Assembly (NCBI GenBank): GCA_903871865.1 | Contig: CAIQIL010000413.1 | Span: forward strand, 1 to 7,669 | Direction of reading: 5' to 3' | Length of the DNA stretch: 7,669 nt | Source of the DNA: an uncultured Burkholderiales bacterium | Lineage (GTDB): Bacteria > Pseudomonadota > Gammaproteobacteria > Burkholderiales > Burkholderiaceae_C | Part shown: piece by piece, positions 1-6,731 of the stretch | Layout: each line of letters begins with the position of its first letter | How positions within the stretch are numbered: position 1 is the first letter of the stretch | Translations under genes and position numbers: made by a program | Notes under the pieces: generated by a model | Seen by the model: the letters and a program-made list of their open reading frames with translations, nothing else | What the model was told of the DNA's origin: nothing | The model's database searches: none

Positions 1-786
1 GGGCAGGGCGCCGCCCACGCCTTCCCGGCGCGCCGCACGGGCTGCGCGTTCGCTTTCGTCGCGCATGCGGATCAGCGTGCGTTCGATGAAGTCGATGTGG
101 GCCTCGGCCGCTGCCTGGGCGCCCGGACCGTCGCGGGCTTCGATGCGCTCCCAGATGGCGATGTGCTGCGCCAGCAGTTCGCTCGACACCGTGCCTTGCG
201 AGAACAGGTTGGCGATGTTGTCGTGCACGTGGGTGCGCATCATGCTGAACAGGCTGGCCAGCACGTGGCTGAACATGGCGTTGTGGGCGGCATCGGCAAT
301 CGCCTGGTGCAGGGCCGTGTCGGCCTTGGACACCGCGTTGAGGTCGCGCGCGGCATGCGCACTTTTCAGGCGCTCGACCACATCCCCCAGGCGCCTCAGA
401 TCGGCTTCGGTGGCGCGTTCGGCGGCCATGCGCGCGGAGTTGCCCTCCAGCAGGCGGCGGAACTCCAGCACGTCGCGCCGCAGCTCGGGGTGGCTGGCCA
501 CCATGCTCTGCCAGGGCGTGGAGAAGCTGGCCTCCAGCTGGTCTGACACGTAAGTGCCGCCGCCCTGGCGGCTGGTCAGCAGGCCGCGCGCCGCGAGTTT
601 CTGGATGGCTTCGCGCAAGGACGGGCGCGACACACCGAACTGCTCGGCCAGGGCGCGCTCAGGGGGCAGGGCGTCGCCCGCCTTCAGGCTGCCTTCCAGG
701 ATCATGGATTCGATCTGCCGAACGATGGCGTCGGACAGGCGCGGCACGTTCAGGCGTGCGGGCGACTTGGGAGAGGTGTCTGACAT
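1..786 (-). CDS. lldR: LldR-type GntR/FCD transcriptional regulator (3' end outside window)
   Basis: This is a DNA-binding repressor of the GntR family, FadR/FCD subfamily, predicted to respond to lactate. 262 codons are visible with no stop before the left edge. E. coli LldR is about 258 residues, so only the tail should be missing. The N-terminal winged helix-turn-helix covers roughly residues 15-80, with the typical PPERALAEQFGVSRPSLREA stretch at 41-60 and the SRQGGGTYV wing at 72-80, close to E. coli LldR (VSRNSLREA, SRRGGGTF). The FCD ligand domain follows at about 105-240. Its probable metal and ligand residues are D156, H160, H208 and H230. The start is the ATG at 786, the only ATG that opens this frame; its Shine-Dalgarno is weak (GAGG about 17 nt upstream). 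It diverges from the dehydrogenase-permease operon, and the intergenic region carries two operators that fit its family. The likely effector is lactate, inferred from the neighbours. A paralogue such as GlcC or PdhR is less likely next to LldP. Confidence 0.9.
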   Translation of the reverse strand, partial: MSDTSPKSPARLNVPRLSDAIVRQIESMILEGSLKAGDALPPERALAEQFGVSRPSLREAIQKLAARGLLTSRQGGGTYVSDQLEASFSTPWQSMVASHPELRRDVLEFRRLLEGNSARMAAERATEADLRRLGDVVERLKSAHAARDLNAVSKADTALHQAIADAAHNAMFSHVLASLFSMMRTHVHDNIANLFSQGTVSSELLAQHIAIWERIEARDGPGAQAAAEAHIDFIERTLIRMRDESERAARAARREGVGGALP

Positions 787-812
787 GGTGTGATCATGCC
801 ATGCCTCAGAAG

Positions 813-823
813 TGGTCTGACCA
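813..823. promoter_or_regulatory. LldR/FadR-type operator O1 (regulator-proximal)
   Basis: TGGTCTGACCA is a perfect 5-bp-arm inverted repeat around a central T. It matches the TNGTNNNACNA consensus of FadR-subfamily GntR regulators. Its centre (818) lies 32 bp upstream of the regulator start codon, so it probably sits in or near that gene's leader or promoter and could mediate autoregulation. A second copy is centred 96 bp away at 914. The motif match is seen directly; occupancy by this LldR is inferred. Confidence 0.75.
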
Positions 824-833
824 GTGAACAATT

Positions 834-863
834 TTTCTATGAAAAGGGATTTCCCTAGGTTAA
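834..863 (-). promoter_or_regulatory. candidate sigma70 promoter for the regulator gene
   Basis: Read on the minus strand, TTAACC (863-858, four of six matches to TTGACA) is followed after 18 bp by TAGAAA (839-834, four of six matches to TATAAT). Transcription would begin near 827, placing O1 just downstream of the start, where a bound repressor would block it. The match is weak, and the AT-rich stretch from 829 to 852 allows other choices. Confidence 0.3.
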
Positions 864-886
864 CGCTGGGAGTGAATCTCTAAAGT
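860..886 (+). promoter_or_regulatory. candidate sigma70 promoter for the lactate operon
   Basis: TTAACG (860-865) and TAAAGT (881-886) are separated by 15 bp, shorter than the 17-bp optimum. A start near 893 would put O2 at about +12 to +30 and O1 about 75 bp upstream, similar in layout to E. coli lldPRD, where the two LldR operators flank the promoter. The hexamers are only partial matches. A small dyad, AGGGA-TT-TCCCT at 845-856, lies between the operators and has no assigned role. Confidence 0.3.
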
Positions 887-904
887 CGCGTCCTGTCACG
901 CATG

Positions 905-923
905 CAATTGGTTTGACCAATTG
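905..923. promoter_or_regulatory. LldR/FadR-type operator O2 (operon-proximal)
   Basis: CAATTGGT and ACCAATTG form a perfect 8-bp-arm palindrome around a central TTG. The core TGGTTTGACCA (909-919) matches the FadR/LldR-family consensus, and both arms extend it. It is the longer and more symmetric of the two operators. It lies 31 bp upstream of the chosen dehydrogenase start, where a bound repressor would obstruct transcription of the dehydrogenase-permease operon. Confidence 0.8.
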
Positions 924-940
924 TCCATGATGGGCGCTCC

Positions 941-944
941 GGAG
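941..944 (+). promoter_or_regulatory. Shine-Dalgarno supporting the ATG at 955
   Basis: GGAG ends 10 nt before the ATG at 955. It is the only purine-rich ribosome-binding site near the three possible starts of the dehydrogenase (GTG 949, ATG 955, ATG 982). No such motif precedes the ATG at 982, so this site favours 955, although 10 nt is somewhat long. Confidence 0.4.
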
Positions 945-954
945 ATCGGTGTGC

Positions 955-3897
955 ATGGTGTGGCTGTTTTCTCCTGCACCCATGACGCCGTCCATCCAAG
1001 CATTCCTGGCCGACCTGTCCCGCCACCTCCCGGCGCAGCGGCTGTTGACCGACCCCCTGCGCACGCTGGCCTACGGCACGGACGCCAGCTTCTACCGCCT
1101 GGTGCCCCAGGTCGTGGTGCTGGCGCGCAGCGAAGCCGAGGTGGCGGCCTTGCTGAAGCTGGCCCATGTGCACCAGGTGCCCGTGACGCTGCGCGCCGCC
1201 GGCACCAGCCTGTCTGGCCAGGCGGTGAGCGACTCGGTGCTGGTGCTGGTCAACGAGGGTTGGACGAAGCAAGAGGTGCTGGACGAGGGCTTGCGCATCC
1301 GCCTGCAACCGGGCGTCATTGGCCAGCGCGCGAACGACACGTTGCGCCCCTACGGTCGCAAGATCGGGCCGGACCCGGCCTCCATCGCGACGGCCCGCAT
1401 CGGCGGCATGGCGGCCAACAACAGCTCGGGCATGTGCTGCGGCACGGCCCAGAACAGTTACCACACGCTGTCTGACCTGCGGGTGATGCTGGCCGATGGC
1501 ACCGTGCTCGACACCAGCGAGCCCGACAGCGTCGCGGCCTTCCGCACCAGCCATGCCGGCCTGCTGGACGGCCTGCAGGCCCTGTCGCAGCGCGTGCACG
1601 ACAACGCGGACCTGCTGGCCCGCATCCGCCACAAGTACCGCCTCAAGAACACGACCGGCTACGGCATCAATGCGCTGGTGGATTTCGACGATCCGCTGGA
1701 CATGCTGGTGCACCTCATGATTGGCTCGGAGGGCACGCTGGGCTTCATCGCCGGCATCACCTACGACACCGTGCCCGACCTGGCGCACAAGGCCTCGGCG
1801 CTGGTGCTGTTCGACACGCTGGACGCCTGCTGCCGCGCCGTCACGGCGCTCAAGGCGCAGGGCCGGGTGGCGGCGGTGGAGCTGGTGGACCGCCGCAGCA
1901 TCGCTGCCGTGCAGGGCAAGCCGGGCATGCCGGACTTCATGTACGGCGTGCTGCCGGGGGATGCGGCCGCGCTGCTCATCGAGGTGCAGGCGGGCGACGC
2001 CGCACAGCTGCGCGAGCACGCCGACGCGGTGGACGCTCTGGTGCGGTCCTGCGAGCCGGCGGCCCACAGCGGCTTTGCCACCGACCCCAAGGTCTGCGAC
2101 ACCTACTGGGCGCTGCGCAAGGGCCTGTTCCCGGCCGTGGGCGCCGTGCGCCCGGTGGGCAGCACCTGCGTGATCGAGGACGTGGCCTTCGCCGTCGAGC
2201 GCCTGGCCGAGGGCGTGCGCGGCCTGACCGAGCTGTTCGATCGCTTCCATTACGACGAGGCCCTGGTGTTCGGCCATGCGCTGGATGGCAACCTGCACTT
2301 CGTCTTCACGCCCGCCTTTGACAGCGATGCCGAGGTGCGCCGCTACAGCGACTTCATGGACGCCGTCAGCCAGCTGGTGGCGGTGGACTTCGGCGGCTCG
2401 CTCAAGGCCGAGCACGGCACGGGCCGCAACGTGGCGCCCTACGTGGCGCTGGAGTGGGGCGACGATGGCTACGCGCTGATGCGCGACATCAAGCGCCTGT
2501 TCGACCCGGCCGGCCTGCTCAACCCGGACGTCATCATCAGCGCGCAGTCGGACATCCACCTGCGCCACCTCAAGCGCCTGCCCGCGGCCGACCCCCTCGT
2601 GGACACCTGCATCGAATGCGGTTTCTGCGAGCCGGCCTGCCCATCCAATGGCCTGTCGCTGACGCCGCGCCAGCGCATCGTGCTGTGGCGTCGCATCCAG
2701 CAACTGCGCCGGGAACCCACCCCCAGCAGCCAGGAGGTCCAGCTGCTGGCCGAGCTGGAGGCCGAGTACGGCTGGGCGGGCATCGACACCTGCGCGGCCA
2801 CCGGCATGTGCGCCACGCGCTGCCCGGTCGGCATCAACACGGGCGCCTTGATGAAGCAGCTCAAAGGCCCCAGCGAACACGAGGCCGCGGCCGATCGCAT
2901 CGAGCGCCACATGGGCGCGGTGATCGGCACCGCCCGCGCCGGCCTGGGCGCCTTGCAAATGGCCCAACGGATGATCGGTTCACGCTCGACCCACCGGCTC
3001 AACGAGATGGCTCACAAGGTCATCCCCGTTGTGCCGGTGGTGCCTGCTGCCACGCCGGGTCCGGCGGCCGCGCTGCCATCCCTGCCGACGCGCGCTGCTG
3101 CAACTGCTGGGGGCCAGCTCAACGAAGTCGTGTACTTCGTCAGCTGCGTCAACCGCTGCTTCGCCGAAAGCCCGCAGGGAGGCGACAACCTGGCGCAGCA
3201 CACCTTCAGCCTGCTCGCCAAGGCAGGCCTCACGCCGGTGTACCCGCCGAACCTGTCCAGCCTGTGCTGTGGCCAGCCCTTTGATTCGGTCAATGCCTCG
3301 GGTGCGGCCGACAGCGCCTTGCAACGCACCAACGCGGCCCTGCTGCAAGCCAGCCGGGATGGCGCCTGGCCCGTTTACCTGGACAACGCGCCATGCTCCC
3401 TGCGCCTGATCGAGGCGCAGAAGGCCGGCCAGCTCGATGCCCGCCTGAAGCTGTTCGATGCCACGCGCTTCCTCGCGGAACGTGTGCTGCCGCGTCTGAA
3501 AGTGATCAAGCAACTCGCGCGCCTGGCCGTGCACGTGCCGTGCGCCACCAGCAAAGCCGGGCAGCGCGGCGACCTGCTCGCGCTGGCGCGGGCCTGTGCC
3601 ATCGAACTCCATGTGCCTGACATCGCCTGCTGCGGCTTTGCCGGCAGCAAGGGCTTCACCGTGCCAGCGCTGAACGCCAATGGCCTGCGCCACCTGCGAG
3701 AAGCCCTGCCACAGGGCTGTGACGGCGGGGTCTCGACCAGCCGCACCTGCCAGATCGGCCTGAGCACGCACAGCGGCCTGCACTACGCCAGCATCGAGGC
3801 CTTGCTCGATGACTGCACGGTGGCCCGATCTCCCCATGCCATCCGCCGCGCCGGCCTCGCCGAGGCAGCGCCATCCAACCTGCAAGAGGCCCGTTGA
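955..3897 (+). CDS. dld: FAD- and Fe-S-dependent D-lactate dehydrogenase, Dld-II type (FAD-linked oxidase / ferredoxin / CCG fusion)
   Basis: Predicted membrane-associated respiratory enzyme oxidising D-lactate to pyruvate and passing electrons to quinone; 980 residues from the ATG at 955, or 971 from the ATG at 982 (also plausible). Domains in order: a PCMH-type FAD-binding domain, about 35-270, with [11 protein letters not shown] at 80-90, [10 protein letters not shown] at 150-159 and GSEGTLGF at 257-264; an FAD-oxidase C-terminal domain, about 270-530, with HALDGNLH at 441-448 and KAEHGTGRN around E486-H487, probably binding metal and substrate; an Fe-S domain with C552-x2-C555-x2-C558-x3-CP and C613-x5-C619-x3-CP; then an Ala/Pro linker around 690-720 and two CCG segments (C771-C772-G773 and C892-C893-G894, plus C731 and C932). 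This matches fused Dld-II and YdiJ-like proteins. D-lactate is chosen because lldR and lldP flank it. A 2-hydroxyglutarate or glycolate enzyme of the same architecture cannot be excluded from sequence alone. The operators upstream imply lactate-responsive repression. Confidence 0.87.
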   Translation: MVWLFSPAPMTPSIQAFLADLSRHLPAQRLLTDPLRTLAYGTDASFYRLVPQVVVLARSEAEVAALLKLAHVHQVPVTLRAAGTSLSGQAVSDSVLVLVNEGWTKQEVLDEGLRIRLQPGVIGQRANDTLRPYGRKIGPDPASIATARIGGMAANNSSGMCCGTAQNSYHTLSDLRVMLADGTVLDTSEPDSVAAFRTSHAGLLDGLQALSQRVHDNADLLARIRHKYRLKNTTGYGINALVDFDDPLDMLVHLMIGSEGTLGFIAGITYDTVPDLAHKASALVLFDTLDACCRAVTALKAQGRVAAVELVDRRSIAAVQGKPGMPDFMYGVLPGDAAALLIEVQAGDAAQLREHADAVDALVRSCEPAAHSGFATDPKVCDTYWALRKGLFPAVGAVRPVGSTCVIEDVAFAVERLAEGVRGLTELFDRFHYDEALVFGHALDGNLHFVFTPAFDSDAEVRRYSDFMDAVSQLVAVDFGGSLKAEHGTGRNVAPYVALEWGDDGYALMRDIKRLFDPAGLLNPDVIISAQSDIHLRHLKRLPAADPLVDTCIECGFCEPACPSNGLSLTPRQRIVLWRRIQQLRREPTPSSQEVQLLAELEAEYGWAGIDTCAATGMCATRCPVGINTGALMKQLKGPSEHEAAADRIERHMGAVIGTARAGLGALQMAQRMIGSRSTHRLNEMAHKVIPVVPVVPAATPGPAAALPSLPTRAAATAGGQLNEVVYFVSCVNRCFAESPQGGDNLAQHTFSLLAKAGLTPVYPPNLSSLCCGQPFDSVNASGAADSALQRTNAALLQASRDGAWPVYLDNAPCSLRLIEAQKAGQLDARLKLFDATRFLAERVLPRLKVIKQLARLAVHVPCATSKAGQRGDLLALARACAIELHVPDIACCGFAGSKGFTVPALNANGLRHLREALPQGCDGGVSTSRTCQIGLSTHSGLHYASIEALLDDCTVARSPHAIRRAGLAEAAPSNLQEAR

Positions 3898-3919
3898 GGC
3901 CACGCCCGGAGACACCGAC

Positions 3920-5617
3920 ATGCAACCCTGGATCCAGAACTACACACCCCTGGGCAGCCTCTGGCTGTCCTCGCTGGCGGCCGTGCTGCCGGTGGTGTTC
4001 TTCTTCATGGCCTTGGCCGTGTGGCGCATGAAAGGCCACGTGGCCGGCACCTGCACGGTGGCCATCGCGCTGGCCGTGGCCATCTTCGCCTACGGCATGC
4101 CGGCCGACATGGCCTTTGCGGCCGCAGGCTACGGTTTCGTCTACGGCCTGTGGCCGATTGCCTGGATCATCGTGACCGCGGTGTTCCTCTACAAGATCAC
4201 CGTCAAGACGGGGCAGTTCGACGTCATCCGCGCCTCGGTGCTGTCCATCACCGACGACCAGCGCCTGCAGATGCTGCTGGTGGGCTTTGCCTTTGGCGCT
4301 TTCCTGGAAGGCGCGGCGGGCTTCGGTGCGCCGGTCGCCATCACCTCGGCGCTGCTGGTCGGCCTGGGCTTCAACCCGCTGTACGCCGCCGGGCTGTGCC
4401 TGATCGCCAACACGGCACCGGTGGCCTTTGGCGCCATGGGCATCCCCATCCTGGTGGCGGGCAAAGTCACGGGCATCGACCCCATGGCCATCGGCCAGAT
4501 GACGGGGCGCCAGCTGCCGCTGCTGTCGATGATCGTGCCCTTCTGGCTGGTGGCGATGATGGACGGCGTCAAGGGCATCCGCGACACCTGGCCCGCCATC
4601 CTGGTGGCTGGCGGCAGCTTTGCCGTCACGCAGTTCTTCACGGCCAACTACGTCGGGCCCGAGCTGCCCGACATCACCTCCGCCCTGGTCAGCCTGGTCT
4701 GCCTGACGCTGTTCCTGAAGAACTGGAAGCCGAAGGCGAGCTTCCGTTTTGCCTCCGCGGCCGATGGCGTCGGTACTGCGGGCGTTGCGGGCGCTGCGCG
4801 GGGCTCGTCCTTCACCGCGCCTGCGCAGCGCGCGCTGGGCCACACCGCCGGACAGGTGTTCAAGGCCTGGTCGCCGTTCATCATCCTGACCGTGGTGGTC
4901 ACGTTGTGGTCCATCAAGCCGTTCAAGGCGCTCTTCGACAAGGGCGGTGTGCTGGCCAGCTGGGTGTTCAAGTTCGAGGTGCCGCACCTGCACAACCTGG
5001 TCATCAAGTCGGCGCCCATCGTGGCCGCGGCCAAGCCTTACGAGGCCATCTACAAGCTGGACCTCTTCTCTGCCACGGGCACGGCCATCCTGATCTCGGC
5101 CCTGCTGACGGCCTTGGTGCTGCGCTTCAAGCCGGCCGATTGCGTGAGCACCTTCGTGGAGACGCTGAACGAGCTCAAGCGCCCCATCCTGTCGATCGGC
5201 ATGGTGCTGGCCTTTGCCTTTGTGGCGAACTACTCGGGGCTCTCCAGCACGCTGGCCCTGGTGCTGGCCGGCACGGGCATGGCCTTCCCCTTCTTCTCGC
5301 CCTTCCTGGGTTGGCTGGGGGTGTTCCTGACGGGCTCTGACACCTCGTCGAACGCGCTGTTCTGTTCGCTGCAGGCCACGACCGCGCACCAGATCGGTGT
5401 GCCCGACACGCTGCTGGTTGCGGCCAACACCACGGGCGGCGTGACGGGCAAGATGATCTCACCGCAGTCGATCGCCGTGGCCTGTGCCGCGGTCGGCCTG
5501 GTGGGCAAGGAGTCGGACCTGTTCCGCTTCACGCTCAAGCACAGCCTGCTGTTCGCGGCCATGGTGGGCGTCATCACCTGTGTGCAAGCCTACTGGCTGA
5601 CCTGGATGATTCCCTGA
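3920..5617 (+). CDS. lldP: L-lactate/D-lactate permease, LctP family
   Basis: Inner-membrane lactate:proton symporter of the LctP/LldP family (TC 2.A.14), importing L- and D-lactate and often glycolate. It is 565 residues long; E. coli LldP is 551. It is hydrophobic throughout, with an expected 12-14 spans. Near-invariant family segments are visible: [17 protein letters not shown] at 125-141, [10 protein letters not shown] from 472, and [15 protein letters not shown] at 503-517. The C-terminus ends in LTWMIP, as in E. coli. The hydrophilic stretch around residues 274-315 is rich in Ala, Gly and Ser. The ATG at 3920 is chosen because GGAG at 3908-3911 sits 8 nt ahead and [13 protein letters not shown] is a typical family start; the frame stays open further upstream only inside the preceding gene. 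It begins 22 bp after the dehydrogenase stop, so the two are almost certainly one operon under the same LldR operators: transporter and enzyme for one substrate. Confidence 0.96.
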   Translation: MQPWIQNYTPLGSLWLSSLAAVLPVVFFFMALAVWRMKGHVAGTCTVAIALAVAIFAYGMPADMAFAAAGYGFVYGLWPIAWIIVTAVFLYKITVKTGQFDVIRASVLSITDDQRLQMLLVGFAFGAFLEGAAGFGAPVAITSALLVGLGFNPLYAAGLCLIANTAPVAFGAMGIPILVAGKVTGIDPMAIGQMTGRQLPLLSMIVPFWLVAMMDGVKGIRDTWPAILVAGGSFAVTQFFTANYVGPELPDITSALVSLVCLTLFLKNWKPKASFRFASAADGVGTAGVAGAARGSSFTAPAQRALGHTAGQVFKAWSPFIILTVVVTLWSIKPFKALFDKGGVLASWVFKFEVPHLHNLVIKSAPIVAAAKPYEAIYKLDLFSATGTAILISALLTALVLRFKPADCVSTFVETLNELKRPILSIGMVLAFAFVANYSGLSSTLALVLAGTGMAFPFFSPFLGWLGVFLTGSDTSSNALFCSLQATTAHQIGVPDTLLVAANTTGGVTGKMISPQSIAVACAAVGLVGKESDLFRFTLKHSLLFAAMVGVITCVQAYWLTWMIP

Positions 5618-5626
5618 TGGGTCATT

Positions 5627-5646
5627 GGCGGGTGATGGCGCCCGCC
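5627..5646 (+). other. GC-rich hairpin just after lldP
   Basis: GGCGGG (5627-5632) pairs with CCCGCC (5641-5646) across an 8-nt loop, beginning 10 nt after the lldP stop. No T-run follows, so it is not a standard intrinsic terminator. It could protect the mRNA 3' end or be a chance fold in GC-rich DNA. Confidence 0.3.
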
Positions 5647-5698
5647 ACGCCTGTGCCCAGTGGCCCGCCAGATGGGGTCCCATGGACGAGCGCAAAAA

Positions 5699-5726
5699 CA
5701 AAGGGCCGCTTCACAGCGGCCCTTTG
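5699..5726 (-). terminator. Rho-independent terminator of the outer-membrane protein gene
   Basis: A perfect 12-bp stem, CAAAGGGCCGCT at 5699-5710 with its complement at 5715-5726, closes a 4-nt loop. On the minus strand it lies 20 nt past the stop of the beta-barrel gene, and the stem is followed by TTTTTG, a proper U-tract. On the plus strand the stem is followed by CTCGG, so termination of lldP transcripts would rest only on the Ts inside the stem and be weaker. It sits between convergent genes and may act partly in both directions. Confidence 0.87.
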
Positions 5727-5745
5727 CTCGGCAGGATGAACAGGC

Positions 5746-6285
5746 TCAGAAATGGTATTGGACGCCAGCCGACAAGAGATAGAGGCTGCCTTTGTTGCCG
5801 CTGTCGGTGCTGCCACGCGTCATGTCAAAGGCACCGATGGCTTGCAGGTTGGGCGCAATCTCGTACTCCAGGCCCAGGCCCAGATGCGGGTTCAGGGTGC
5901 TGTCTTCGTCTTTGCTTGCGACGTTGGAGGTGATCTGCGCCGTCGTGTAAGCCGTTCCGATGCGCAGCACGCCCTTGAGGCCTGTCGCCAGTTGGGTCCG
6001 GAAGGCCAGGTCCAGGGTGAGCGCATGGGCCTTGACCTTGGCGCGCACCCCCTCGCCTTCGGCCTTCGACGAGCCAAAATTGAGGTAGCCCAATTCGCCA
6101 GCGATTTTGGCGGTGTCGTCGTAGCCGATGTAGACGCGGTAGCCAGCGCCGCCCTCATTGCACTTGTAGCCGCTATCGCACTCCGCAATTTTGGCCCAGC
6201 CCACGCTGCTGCCCACATAGACCTGTGCCGAGGCACCTGCCGCCAGCATGGCCAGCGTGGCGCCGGCCAAGAAAGACTTCACCAT
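5746..6285 (-). CDS. Small outer-membrane beta-barrel protein (OmpA/porin-like, OMP_b-brl type)
   Basis: Predicted secreted 179-residue outer-membrane protein of unknown specific role. Residues 1-20 are a classic Sec signal peptide: a K3 charge, a hydrophobic Leu/Ala core, and cleavage after GASA before QVYVGSS. The mature part of about 159 residues alternates polar and hydrophobic residues in strands such as YRVYIGYD, KIAGELGYLNF, LTLDLAFRTQ and LGLGLEYEI, and ends in YHF; the terminal Phe is the usual C-terminal signal for BAM-assembled barrels. The length fits an eight-stranded barrel. C36 and C42, six residues apart near the N-terminus, could form a disulfide in the first surface loop. 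The ATG at 6285 is chosen because GGGGAG (6296-6291) sits 5 nt ahead and the signal peptide starts there; the frame stays open upstream but lacks comparable support. It converges on lldP, ends in a strong terminator, and has a palindrome 21 bp upstream. It may also receive transcription from the small membrane-protein gene behind it. No ligand or function can be named. Confidence 0.85.
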   Translation of the reverse strand: MVKSFLAGATLAMLAAGASAQVYVGSSVGWAKIAECDSGYKCNEGGAGYRVYIGYDDTAKIAGELGYLNFGSSKAEGEGVRAKVKAHALTLDLAFRTQLATGLKGVLRIGTAYTTAQITSNVASKDEDSTLNPHLGLGLEYEIAPNLQAIGAFDMTRGSTDSGNKGSLYLLSAGVQYHF

Positions 6286-6305
6286 CGTTGCTCCCCTTGA
6301 GGTGG

Positions 6306-6326
6306 TTGAATTGGAACGCAATTCAA
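6306..6326. promoter_or_regulatory. Palindromic candidate operator upstream of the beta-barrel gene
   Basis: TTGAATTG (6306-6313) and CAATTCAA (6319-6326) are perfect 8-bp inverted arms separated by GAACG. It lies 21-41 bp upstream of the beta-barrel start and is AT-rich within a very GC-rich region. On the minus strand, TGA followed by TTGAAT (6329-6321) could be an extended -10 element inside it. If so, a protein bound here would cover the promoter. An mRNA-leader hairpin is the alternative. The repeat is seen directly; its role is inferred. Confidence 0.5.
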
Positions 6327-6398
6327 TCACACCTGCCGTGGCGGGCGCATGAGGGTCTGCCTCAGCCTTTGCGCGCCCCCCTCGAGCCAAGGAGGGCG

Positions 6399-6566
6399 TC
6401 AGAGCTTGCCGGCTTCGCGCAGCAGGCGGTCGTGGCGCTCGGTGTCTTCCTTGACGTGCTTGAGCACGTACCAGACGAAATAGCCCAGGCCGGCCAGCAT
6501 GGCGGCGATGCTCACGCCGCTGAGAACGCCATAGTCGGTGGTGAAGAAGTCAATCCAGGCTTGCAT
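6399..6566 (-). CDS. Small single-span membrane protein, DUF3149-like
   Basis: A 55-residue protein of unknown function. It has a short N-terminal stretch (MQAWIDFFTTDYG), one hydrophobic span at about 13-35 (VLSGVSIAAMLAGLGYFVWYVL), and a charged C-terminal tail (KHVKEDTERHDRLLREAGKL). The positive charges after the span suggest the tail is cytoplasmic. Overall form, with the FFTTDYGVLSG start, resembles the short betaproteobacterial DUF3149 family as I remember it; this was not checked by search. The ATG at 6566 is chosen because GAGGAG (6578-6573) lies 6 nt ahead. A longer reading from 6632 would add a Pro/Glu-rich stretch and would start within 10 nt of the proposed transcription start. 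An FNR-like box with a well-placed -10 lies upstream, suggesting induction at low oxygen. It lies 113 bp ahead of the beta-barrel gene on the same strand, so partial co-transcription is possible. Confidence 0.75.
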   Translation of the reverse strand: MQAWIDFFTTDYGVLSGVSIAAMLAGLGYFVWYVLKHVKEDTERHDRLLREAGKL

Positions 6567-6630
6567 GTCGGGCTCCTCTTGCGTGGGTTCTGCCGTGGGT
6601 TCGGCCCCGTCTTGCCAGGGCCACACCGCC

Positions 6631-6636
6631 ATCTGA
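6631..6636 (-). promoter_or_regulatory. -10 element of a candidate FNR-dependent promoter
   Basis: TCAGAT on the minus strand matches TATAAT at four of six positions, including the key second A and last T. Its centre is 32 bp from the centre of the FNR box at 6659-6672, the distance expected when the activator sits at -41.5. Transcription would start near 6624, giving a leader of about 58 nt before the ATG at 6566. Confidence 0.5.
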
Positions 6637-6658
6637 CGCCGATTTTCCCTGGCTTGCG

Positions 6659-6672
6659 CTGATGCAGATCAA
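6659..6672 (-). promoter_or_regulatory. FNR/Anr-type binding site
   Basis: On the minus strand the sequence is TTGAT-CTGC-ATCAG, matching nine of the ten conserved positions of the TTGATNNNNATCAA consensus. It lies in the 165-bp divergent region between the small membrane-protein gene and the patatin gene. Only the leftward side has a -10 element at class II distance; the corresponding rightward position reads CGAGGC. The box is therefore assigned to the leftward gene. Confidence 0.6.
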
Positions 6673-6731
6673 ACCTGCGGACGCCCGGACCGCGCGAGGC
6701 GGCTGCGGTTTGACACGGCACAATCTTCGCC

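Noticed and set aside
65..553. Plus-strand open frames across the regulator gene
   Set aside because: They are shadows: the minus strand gives a continuous GntR/FCD protein with correct helix-turn-helix and ligand residues.
880..2967. A 695-codon open frame on the minus strand, antisense to the dehydrogenase gene
   Set aside because: The translation is a compositionally biased His/Gln/Arg/Ala/Gly run without domains. The opposite strand encodes an unmistakable full-length FAD/Fe-S enzyme, and long antisense frames are expected in GC-rich genes.
3656..5389. A 577-codon open frame on the minus strand, antisense to lldP
   Set aside because: It is low-complexity Arg/Gly/His/Gln sequence, spans the dehydrogenase-lldP junction, and conflicts with a highly conserved permease.
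5699..5726. The 12-bp stem-loop as the dedicated terminator of the lldP operon
   Set aside because: On the plus strand no T-run follows the stem; the T-run lies on the minus-strand side, so it was assigned to the beta-barrel gene with only possible weak action on lldP.
5625..6300. Plus-strand open frames antisense to the beta-barrel gene
   Set aside because: The minus-strand protein has a signal peptide, strong ribosome-binding site, C-terminal Phe and terminator, while the plus-strand products show no recognisable features.
6381..6398. A possible terminator between the small membrane-protein gene and the beta-barrel gene (CCCTC/GAGGG on the minus strand)
   Set aside because: The stem is only 5 bp with an 8-nt loop and no following T-run.
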